Of a stretch of DNA of 64,000 nt, positions 33,132 through 45,100 are shown piece after piece. The notes beneath the pieces are model-generated. The model worked only from the letters and a program-made list of their open reading frames with translations, did no database searches and was not told the DNA's origin. The DNA comes from Liolophura sinensis (lineage: Eukaryota > Mollusca > Polyplacophora > Chitonida > Chitonidae). The DNA lies in NCBI RefSeq assembly GCF_032854445.1, contig NC_088300.1:2666001-2730000 (forward strand), read 5' to 3'. Made by a program: the position numbers and the translations under genes. Positions within the stretch are counted from its first letter, which is position 1. Every line of letters starts with the position of its first letter.

Positions 33132-36100
33132 GTATGTACAAGAGGTTTCTAGTTTGCCTCTCTGTGTGGTTCTATAGCGTTCTTAACCAGCTGGGCGTCT
33201 TATATAGGCGGACAAAGCACCTGCTGGGTGACATGCTGCCTTGGCTCCGGACACGCATCACATGGTCGCCTCTTCCCTGTCACTGCTATATCCTCCGTTT
33301 TAGTCCAGGTGTTACACAGATGTGCTTTGACTTAAATCACTTAGCCAGATCGTCTTCATCTGGATATTGTGCTCTGCTTTTGTAGACACCCATGTGTTCA
33401 TCTTTTCTGGATGGGTCGATCGGTGACAATTGTTCTGTGATACAAGTAAAGTTACAACTGTGTCAGGGTGTACACTGTAATGTAACCCAGTATCGATGCT
33501 GATTCAATACAAAACTTGACCACATACAAGTCAAATCAGTGAGTAATAAAAGAGTCACCATTTACCAGCTTGCTGTTGGGATCTTGATGTACAAATAGGG
33601 ATTCATGTGAGTCATATTTTATTAGATATATGCATTACTCACGGTGATCTAGCCTCAGGTGGCAACTTCAACTCCTCTTTTAATACTGGTCTGGCGGGTA
33701 TGGTAGCCACAGGGGCAACCATGGTAACTGAATCAGGCCATGTTCAATAAGTCATTTCTAAACAATGGCTTTTATCCAAAACTGGTATCAACTATTTCTC
33801 TTACTTCTCAGTTCCCCGGCACATGCGGTGACCAATAATTTTTCAACTTAAGATTCATTTGTGAAGGTAAATTCTAGTTTAAAAAAAAAAATAGTGGCAT
33901 TATTTATTCATAGCTTTGAGCATCCAGGTTTATTGCAAGGGCCAGGAGGTGATAAATAACATAGAGCTAAATGGATAAAATGCTCATTTTTGTAGATTTC
34001 TAAAGTTGAAGGAACTATAGGACAACAAGACTATCATAGTTGAAGATTAGGCACATTCTGATTACTTGTACAGAACAAAATTCTTACCTAAAAGCTATAT
34101 TTTTCATTATTCATGCTAAAATCTTATTCAAGACCTATCTTATCTGAGTTAAATTCAGTTTGTTTTCACCTCCACTCCTGCACTGTAATCAAATGACTAA
34201 GGAATATGCTGATGATTAGCTCAGGGCAGCTATGACATCACTTCAAAACTATGAATTCGGTTCTTGAAACTGTTACAACTGATTTATGAAGATTTGTGTG
34301 AGGCCTGTTACATGAGTTACACGGGAGTTGTAGTATAATAGAGATCCTCCCAGATCTTGTTTTACTAAGTGTTGTGTAATGTTGCCTTTGGGTTGAACAA
34401 ATCCCAGGAGATTTCCTTTCTTACTGATTTACTTTGAAGACTGACAGAGGACTATAGGGACCTAGATTTGAGAGATTCTAACTTCTGAGCACTCCCTGTC
34501 AATGAACACAGGCAAATTAAATACCTTATGAAACATTGCTTCACAAGAACTCGATTTCCAGTTAACGTGAAGTGCTTTAGTCCAACAGACCACTATGCTA
34601 AAATCACGCTTCATCAGCTGTCAGAAGTCAGTCTAGCAATTTATGAGGTAAGCCAGTCCACAAGATGTGTTTTGAAGACTGTCAAAAAATGATCAGGTAG
34701 AGGGAGAACAGTGCCATCCTTAAAAAATATAAACCCATTAACCCAACCCTATCAGGCCTTCCGTCTGTACTCCTCCGGGTGCTGTAGGCTAGCAACTTCC
34801 TACAGTTAGTGCCACAGCTGGCTGTGTCTGACAAGGAAGTAACAACCTCTACGTACCAGGAGTGAAATTCGGGAGTTTCTTTTCTTTTTTATTTGGCTTT
34901 ATTTTGGGATAAGCTTCGTCCTTTGGCATTTGGTTGTAGAAGCTAGACCTGATTGAATTAACGAGTCTCACATGGCCATGATCTAGTCCTCGGTAATCTA
35001 AGGGTGTTTTCAATGAGATATATCTACATTTTCTTAATCTGTGGGATTTTGAAGTCATATATTTAAGTTTACAATATCCTGTGCTGCAGTCGTAAGCCAC
35101 ACACGGGTATGGGATAATCTCAAAATTAATTGTGAAAGTAAAACGATTGTCACATAGAAATGCCCCACATGCCAGCAGGTTATGTACTGCGGTGACATCA
35201 CAAGGTCAACAGTGGCATGATTGTAGTGGAGTAGATTTTCCTTCACTTTTCGACAGTTTAAAGGATAGGAATCGATATTGGGGATTTAAAGAATCAGTGC
35301 TATAATTGAAACTGCTGCTGTTGTATTTGTTCCTCAGGGCTCTGCACAACAGGCCCAGGCAGCCCCCAGAGCTAATGGCTGGTCAATGATCAAAGGGTTC
35401 GCTATCAGGATGTTGATCATCTACCTCATAAGCAGTTTCTTCAGACGGGGAAATACCCCAGCCCCCCAAGAAGGTGGGACGGCCCCACCCACTGCACCAG
35501 GCTTCAACACCTTCTCCAAGAACATGGAAATGGTAAGTTTATTCTCCACTAATGCCAGAAGTATTTAGGATCACTTACTGGCTGCTTGTAATCCAAACCT
35601 CAGTTACATGCAGATACATGTATATTCTAGTATTTTTCATGAGTTAGTTATCTCCCTATATTAAAGGCAACTAATTGTGCAAGGCCAAATTGGTAAAGAC
35701 ACAACCAAAACAATGTCCCCAAATATTGTTGGTTTATTTCTCAGTCTTTGTGAACTAGATATTGTGAACTGCATAGACTTTACTAAGTGCACGTATCACA
35801 CATGTTCCCTCAGGGTTAAATATGAAATAGAAATAGAAATAAATATAAAGTACACAGACACAGAAATGATTCACAAAATTGAATGAAAGATCTATATTTA
35901 GATTTAAAGCACGGCTACATTTAGGTATGTAGTGCTCTGTGTAACTTTGTGGGAAACAAGATGCCAATTGCATGTGGGAAGGTCTGACAGCAGCTTGCGG
36001 ATGGTCCTGGCTTTCCTCCGGGCTCTGCCTGGTTTCCTCTCATCATAATTCTGGCCGCCGTTGTATAAGTGAAATATTCTTGAGTACAGCGTAAAAAACT

Positions 36101-39100
36101 AACCAAATGAATAAATAAATAAACTAGTTGCCAATCATTTTAGGCTTCCAGCATAAAAAGTGTTATGTGCTTGTAATCTGTCCATAAATAACAGTTATAA
36201 AATGGTCCACTTACCAGGGAGTTAAAAGAGTGAAAACTAAAATTCGTGTGTAAAACTGATTTTACATGGATGAAAATTTACTCCATGTCAGCATGAATTA
36301 GAGGCACTAAAAGGAAATATTATGCAACATTTTTGTTTCATCCTATTAATATCATGTTTTCTGCTGCAAGCCATATTTTGCTACATAGACCAAATGACCT
36401 CATTCCCCTCAGGTGATAGACTGCTCCTCTGACAATTCTCTCCCTTAGAGGCTGTTGCTCTTGCCTGAAGCAAGATGTCGTGAACATGATGTGTGTCTTA
36501 AGAGACGATGAATTTCAAGTCAAGCGAAATTTCATACAATATCACAAATAATGCACAATGTTCTGGGCCATATTGCGTTTGAGGGATATAGGACACAGTC
36601 TCTCTGTCCATCCATAATCATTACCTTGGCAATGCATCCCTACAGTTTTGATTGGATTGTCATGAAACTCTGTAGACATGGCAGAGATCATGTGAGGATG
36701 TGCATGTGCTGTTTTAGGTTGTGCCACACCAGTTATTTCCTGAACTATTGCTCAATAAACATATAATGTGTACTTGTACAAGTAGATGGCAAGTCCTTGG
36801 CATTACCTTGTTAATGCATCTCTTACAGATAGTTTTAACTTTACCTTTACCCACATGAAAGTACTAGAAAGTGCTGCACTTTATGGAGCTTGCAGACTGC
36901 AAACTACACTGAGCCATGGTGTGGCACCAGCCTTTGTAAACTTATATGCCTATCAACACAAACAAGTTTGCATCTGCAGGGATTCATAGAAGTCAAAATT
37001 TTTACAACTGGAAACTCAAAATTGAGTTTTTCACTTGTCCAGATTGAGTTTATTTAAATTTTAAACTCCAACTATGACCTGGTATTGAGTTTAATCCCAC
37101 TTTAGCTACTGGTAATTTGAATGTGAAAGTGAGAGAAAGAAGGTTTAATTTCTTTTGAGGTTCATTTCATGATTTTATTAATGATATTTACATATACTTT
37201 TACAAGTATATTATCATGATCAGAGATATACATTGTATAATAAAACAGTGATTAACTGTGGTGATGCTCAAACTAGAGGTGTACAACGAAACAGTTATAA
37301 ACCATGCTGATGCATGTTCATGCATGTTTAGTTGTTTGTTGTTATATTAAAGGACAGAAAGGAACTAACAAACATTACATCAAAAGTAAATATGTGTAAA
37401 ATACAGAGATACATGTAAGGCTTGTGCAGTTCAGAGTACAGGAGTACATGTATAGTAAAACAGTCATAATCCATTCATGATCAGTTGTTGCTTTTTTCTC
37501 TTGTTAATTTATGTAGTTTTTATGATGTGGATTCCTCCTGCATTGGAATGATAATTTCTGTTATAATCAAAGGAACCCTCCATACAGGTACATTGTGTGC
37601 TTGGCTGTGTGGAATAAGCACCCAAAGGAGCCTCACCTCAGATCATATATATGCATAGTACAGGGTAGCAAGACAGGTCTATGCCCTGGTCCAAACTGTT
37701 CTCACACCCTTTGTTCTGGGACATATTTGTTTCCACCATGCAGTACCTGTTTGTAATCACTGTTCACTTCCTCACAGACCTGTCTTGCTACCCTGTACTA
37801 TGTATATATACTGTACCATAATGAATGTTCCATGAAGTTGCCACATACTCACCCTGAGGATGACTATAGTTATAGTTCGAAAGCTTGGTAGATAAAGTGT
37901 ACATAATGTACAAAATTATATTGGTCGCGTTATTCATGTGCAAATCACTGATCTGTTATTTGACCTCATGTCCAGAATAAACTATATGCAGGAACATAGC
38001 ACATCCATTGCTAGGACTTACTAGCACTAGGACTTAAACGTCACAAGTTTTGTTGCGCAACATGAAACATGGTGCATGCTGCAGTTTCATCGGTGACGTA
38101 TTTGGTCTACCCTCTGTAACGTTGCGCTGTTCACACTAGGGTCCATCCAGCATCACTGAAATAATTTAATAAGTCCCACTTCGCACTTGTGCTAGTATCC
38201 CATGGGAGTGTGATCTCACGTGATAGACGTGTCAAAATGGAAGCCCTTATCCAACCTGTGAGAATGAGTCAATACCAATGGTGTGAATGGTGTGAAAACA
38301 TAGGTGAAATGCCGACCAATATGTTCATTCAAAACCTTGCATGGTTTCCTGTAAGGCCAGCATTATCAACTTCCCCATCCTTTTTCTTAAAAGAATATTT
38401 GTTTAATGAGAAAGCTGCCATGGAAATAAGAATAGATTGAAGTCTTTTCAGTGGGGCAGTTTGAAGTTACTGCCCTCTTTAGCAAATCCTCTGCTAAATG
38501 AATGTGGTTTTTATTTTCAGGATATGTATGTGTACGTGAATGAGGAAGAACAATTCAGTGAGTTTGACAAGCCAGAGAACCTCTTCTGGTTAGAAAGAAG
38601 CCTGATCTATGGAGACTGGGAAGCAGGACCTAATCATGATGGAAGCATTGTTAAACACGGACAGATTTCAGTCACAGAGGTTAGCCAATGGAATCCACCC
38701 CTCTTTAGTTCAATCTTTTTATTTTATGGTGATATCTTAGAGCTGCTGGTGTTTTAGTACCAGGCTTATATAAGCATATTTAAAGCAGATAGGAAGTTAA
38801 CTCAGGCCAGCATGAAGAGTGTCAAAAAGTCTGATTCTACTTTTGTCTTTGCTTCAAGTCTTAACTCTGTTATTGCCTATAATGTGAAAATATGGAATTT
38901 AAAAGGTTGACAATGAAAATACAAAGCCTACAACAGTTAATTTTGGTGGTAATGCACAGCGCAAGAATTTCTTTCTTAGGTGTTCTGAAGTGCAGGCATT
39001 GCTTTTGCTTGTTGATAATTTATTGTTTTATACCATGAAATTGATTTTTTTTTTGTTGTTTCCAGAATTTACAGAACAACGGCTCACTTTTTATCCACGT

Positions 39101-42100
39101 GTACTTTGTTAAAAATGGTAATTCCCCTAATCCCAAAGACAAATCCTACAGGAGAGATAAAACTGCCTTCAAATCCAAGAGTAAGCATATTATCTTTTCC
39201 TTTGTTTCTTTTTTCTTGTACACGTCCATATGGCCTATGTCGTTCTTCTAATATTCCAGACTGAGCATGTTGATTGAGGCGTAGCATTTAGGGGGGTGTG
39301 GACATCTGGTATACATATTCATGAGGTTGCCCTCCACTCAGTAATGCTTTTGAGGTTGTCATGGTAAACCGGATTGCCATTTACTTGTCATTAAATCCAT
39401 ATGTCAGTACAGGTATGCTAATTCTTAGGGTTGGAAGAGACACTTCTTAATTCTGTTGAGATTATGATTGGTCAGAAAAGGCAGATTCAGTGGTAATACA
39501 CTTCTTATTTCTGTGTGGTACCAGACCTATACAGGTACTTGGTAAATGCTTATTCCTGTATTGTACCACACCTCTACAGGTACTTGGTGAATGCTTATTC
39601 CTGTGTAGTACCAGGCCTGTACTTTTTGAATGGCAGTGGTTTGCTCTGGACACTCTCATTTCCTCTGTCTATGAACAGCCATATTTGTCAGGTAAAACTA
39701 GTCACATGAATACCAGACATTTGTAAGATAGGACAAAGAGCCATCTTATGTCAAGAAAGGTTATCTTTTGACCCAATTTGGTTATGATTCCACCCAGTAC
39801 CTGTTTCTCTCATGTTTTTTCTTCAGTGTTGAACAAGTATAAGAAGAGGCATTTCCACACAACAGTGAATTTGTTAACTGGCCAGACGGATGCTCACCCA
39901 GACCTGATTAAGGTAAACTCTTCTTACACTCAAGAATACTTCTTGAAATTTGTAAGAATTTATAGGATAAGTTCTGGAGATGTATACGATCATTCCAGCC
40001 AGTGGATGGGCTGTGTGGAGAGCATATCGTGGGCAAAAGGGGAACAATGAAACATTGGGGCCTCCGTAGCTCAGTCGGTTAAGCGCGCTAGCGCAGCGTA
40101 GTGACCCAGACGCCTCTCACCAATGTGGTCGCTGTGAGTTCAAGACCATCTCATGCTGGCTTCCTCTCTGGCGGTACATCGGAAGGTCTGCCAGTAACGT
40201 GTGGATGGTTGTGGGTTTCCCCCGGGCTCTGCCCGGTTTCCACCCACCATAATGCTGGTCGCCGTCGTATAAGTGAAATATTCTTGAGTACAGCGTAAAA
40301 CACCAATCGAATAAATAAGTAAACAATGAAACATTAGTACTCCTGCAACATGTGGAAAGTTACACTCATGCTTTCTGGCTTAATGTCCATATACATCAGG
40401 AGCCTTGCGTCGACCACCAGTAACAGTTATGGGTTTCCTCCAGACTGTGCCCAGTTTCCTCACACCATCATGACTTCCTCTCTGGTCATGCGTGGAAAGG
40501 TCCACCAGCAACCTGCTGACAGTTATGGGTTTCCTTCAGACTGTGCCCAGTTTCCTCACACCATCATGCTGGCCTTCTCTCTGGTCGTGCGTGTAAAGTC
40601 CACCAGCAACCTGCTGACAGTTATGGGTTTCCTTCAGATTATTCCCAGTTTCCTCACACCATCATGCTGGCCTTCTCTCTAGTCGTGCGTGTAAAGGTCC
40701 ACCAGCAACCTGCTGACAGTTATGGGTTTCCTCCAGACAGTGCCCAGTTTCCTCACACCATCATGACTTTCTCTCTGGTCATGCATGGAAAGGTCCACCA
40801 GCAACCTGCTGACAGTTATGGGTTTCCTTCAGATTGTTCCCAGTTTCCTCACACCATCATGCTGGCCTTCTCTCTGGTCGTGCGGGTAAAGGACCACCAG
40901 CAACCTGCTGACAGTTATGGGTTTCCTCCAGACTGTGCCCAGTTTCCTCACACCATCATGACTTTCTCTCTGGTCATGCGTGGAAAGGTCCACCAGCAAC
41001 CTGCTGACAGTTATGGGTTTCCTTCAGACTGTGCCCAGTTTCCTTACACCATTATGCTGGCCTTCTCTCTGGTCGTGTGTGGAAAGGTCCACCAGTAACC
41101 TGCTGACAATTATGGGTTTCCTTCAGACTGTGCCCAGTTTCCTCACATCATCATGCCCCTTTTCTCTGGTCATGCGTGGAAAGGTCCACCAGCAACCTGC
41201 TGACAGTTATGGGTTTCCTTCAGATTGTTCCCAGTTTCCTCACACCATCATGCTGGCCTTCTCTCTGGTCGTGTGTGTAAAGGTCCACCAGCAACCTGCT
41301 GACAGTTATAGGTTTCCTCCAGGCTGTGCCCAGTTTCCTCACACCATCATGACTTTCTCTCTGGCATGCGTGGAAAGGTCCACCAGCAACCTGCTGACAG
41401 TTATGGGTTTCCTTCAGACTGTGCCCAGTTTCCTCACACTGTCATGCTGGCCTTCTCTCTGGTCGTGCGTGGAAAGGTCCACCAGCAGCCTGCAGACAGT
41501 TATGGGTTTCCTCCAGACTGTGCCCAGTTTCCTCACTCCATCATGCTGGCCTTCTCTCTGGTCGTGTGTGGAAAGTAACCTGCTGACAGTTATGGGTTTC
41601 CTTCAGACTGTGCCCAGTTTCCTCACACCGTCATGTTGTCTACATGAGTGAAATGTTCTTGAGAATAGTGTAAAACACGAAAAGAAATAAATGATTTAAT
41701 TGTACAACTGGGAATGTCTGAAGTAGGGACAGATTTTTAGACATTCCATAATGTCTGATAACCTGATAATTGTTAGCATCCATGAACCCTCTTAGTACTG
41801 GAGATTATATGTCATTTGTGTATGGAATACTTTGTTTGTTATGATCATGGCAAACAGGTATGGACAGAAATTCTGTAGAATTAACCCTCCTCATACACAA
41901 GCATTGTTTGTTTTACACAGAAAGAGAACTCGTCAAAGTTTGAGATCTTGTCCCACTGGCATCCTAACCTGACAGTTAACATCCTGGATGACCACTCCCC
42001 TTGGCAGAAAGGCGCTCTCCCAGCCCCGCTAGATGAATGTGAGTCACTCAGTCTAGGGTGAGGTGGGGTGTGAGGCTGATATAGTCACAATAACTAGGAG

Positions 42101-45100
42101 TGGTCTAATAAGGTATCCCTCAGGACATTGCATCTCCTAACGACTGAGATTGCATGTTCAGCTCCTACTGGAGCTGCTGTAGGCTGAAAGATTGGTTGTG
42201 TAGATACATGTATAAAGGCAGCCCTTTGGTCTTCTCTGTATTCCTTGGTAGACTGGACTACTGTTGTGTAGGTTATATATACATGTATATGTTGTATATA
42301 TATATGAAACCCATGAGTACAATTACATTAGTCTCTTGTTGTCTTCATTTTCAATCTTGTTTAATAGTTGTTAACATGCTACATTGTCTATCCAATGTAT
42401 AGCTCATTATGTCGTACCCTGAGTGTCGCCATCGAATAACAGGGAAAGCTGTGTTAAAAAAATGTTAGGGGCGGTATCTTAAAAAGTAATGCCGGTATTG
42501 AGATCAGAATTTGAACATGTGTAGAGCGCAATAACACAAGGGGAATATTACGTCCTTGATTCATTGTGTACATATTAAATACTTTATGTTACTGCATATA
42601 ATATATCATATTTCTGACTCTGTATTGTGTAGTAGAATGAAAGTTAAACAAAATGTTTAAGGTGGTATCTCAAAAAGTACAGCATGTATTGACCTGAAGT
42701 TTTACATGCATGTAAAGCACAGTGGCACAAGGGGGATGTTCCATCGCTGATGCTCTGTGAGCATATTAATTACCGTAAATTACCAAATTCACAATTTCAG
42801 TACTTTATATATTGAGCTGAAGTTTTGTATTATTGTGTTACAGTCAAACAAGAAACTTTGTTAAATTCTGTTTGGATGCATTGCAACACCAGATAATTCA
42901 GTAGTATTTCCATTTAATACTTGGATTAGTGAATGCCTTGGTGGCACACCACCAAAAAGGATAATTACCGTGATGACCCTTGGCTGAAGCATTACTCTAG
43001 CTGTAGCTTGGTGGCTGTTGATCATTTTAATGGCATGCTGGAATCCAAATACACTTGGTTCATTTGCCAGGTTAGGCCATATGCCTGGCAAATGGTGGCT
43101 GTTTTCTCCAGGCTCAGTTGAGTGTTCTGTACCCATTGACCTAACCTGACCACAATATTATGGTGTGAAACCCCAACCAGTCAGATAAATAAATAAATGC
43201 ATCTTATTTTAAACATGACAGTGGCTTTTTCTGATTCCGTTTGAGATACATACTTAAATCAAAATTCCAGCTTAGCACAGGCCTGATACTTGTTGGTTCC
43301 TTGTCAGCTCTTGCTCTCAGAATGTTTACATTTACATTGTGTTCTTTGCAGATGTCGAATTCTTACCCACTCCCCCAGGGAAACCCTCGAAATATCTACC
43401 TGTCATTTACTTCAACGATTATTGGAACTTGAACAGCGAATACACTCCAATCAATGAGACTACCAAGTAAGTGATTTCTGAAGATGACTTCTATTCTGAG
43501 ACTACCAAGTAAGTGTTTTCTGAAGACAACTTCTGTTCTGAGACTACCAAGTAAGTGTTTTCTGAAAAAGACTTCTTTTCTAAGACTACCAAGTAAGTGT
43601 TTTCTGAAGACAACTTCTGTTCTGAGACTACCAAGTAAGTGATTTCTGAAGACAACTTCTGTTCTGAGACTACCAAGTAAGTGTTTTCTGAAGACAACTT
43701 CTGTTCTGAGACTACCAAGTAAGTGTTTTCTGAAGACAGCTACCAAGTAAGTGTTTTCTGAAGACAACTTCTATTCTGAGACTACCAAGTAAGTGTTTTC
43801 TGAAGACAGCTACCAAGTAAGTGTTTTCTGAAGACAACTTCTATTCTGAGACTACCAAGTAAGTGATTTCTGAAGACGACTTCTGTTCTGAGACTACCAA
43901 GTAAGTGTTTTCTGAAGACAACTTCTGTTCTGAGACTACCAAGTAAGTGTTTTCTGAAGACAGCTACCAAGTAAGTGTTTTCCGAAGACAACTTCTATTC
44001 TGAGACTACCAAGTAAGTGTTTTCTGAAGACAGCTTTTGCTCTGAGACTACCAAGTAAGTGATTTCTGAAGACGACTTCTGTTCTGAGACTACCAAGTAA
44101 GTGTTTTCCGAAGACAACTTCTGTTCTGAGACTACCAAGTAAGTGATTTCTGAAGACGACTTCTGTTCTGGCTGTTTTACTGGTATTCATCTTAGTTGAC
44201 ATGTACAAATGTACATGTATATATGCTGAAAATGGTGTTTGATTAGAAGTATTTTATGAAGACCTTATGTACGATTTTACAGCGTAAAGTTTCTAATGTA
44301 ACACGGTACCATCTTGTGATGTGATACCCAGAAAAAAAATGTTTGACATCAATTAAATGATGTCTGAGTCTTGCTGCTGGACGGTTGCCGTAACTGCAGT
44401 ATGTGTGTGAGTTTGCTGTCTGCCATGTATTATGGTCACAAGAAATACCCATATTAACATAAAGGAAACTTGGCATAAAAAAGAAACATTCATGTCTGTT
44501 TGCTTGTGGTTCATCTCTAATGCTCATCAAGGTTAGTTCTTGACATACTTTACATGAATGGTTAAAAGTCCCTTTCAAATGTCAAACTGGTGGTGGAGAC
44601 GTGTGTTGGTGATTCAACATTTCGTCTAAAACTGAATTTGTAGAAATCGTATCCATCTTATGTGTACCTGTGACTACCACAATATAAGTAAGAATATCTT
44701 ACTAATGGGTATAATGAAATAACTATTAATCAATAAATAAATACTGCTCCAGTTCCAGGTAATACATGATTGGCGGGTTTCCTTGTATTTTATTGGTTAC
44801 TCAGTGGTTAAATAGATGCTCATGTACACCCAGGGGAATCCCAAGCCTGAAAATAGGTGGCTGAGAGGTTTTTTTTTTTGCATCTCTTTGGAGAAAGTAT
44901 TAGTACCCATATTATGCAGGCTGTATAAAGCTATACCAAGGTTACTTGATCCAGTACTTGCATTACTTACACAAGGACAATGTGGATCTTGCCACTTTAC
45001 GCAAATTAGTATTTTAAAAACTGAAAGCCACCTATTTTCATTCTTGAAAACACCCAGAATTTAGACAGTAGACATCGGTATTCAGTGATCCTGTCTTTGT

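Noticed and set aside
40117-40334. Minus-strand open frames of 64-69 codons
   Set aside because: They fall wholly within the SINE; similar frames recur in other SINE copies.
43396-44208. Minus-strand frames of 69-123 codons (RKHLLGSLRTEVVF)
   Set aside because: Antisense reading of the 42-bp array; the period is a multiple of 3 so the frame stays open trivially.
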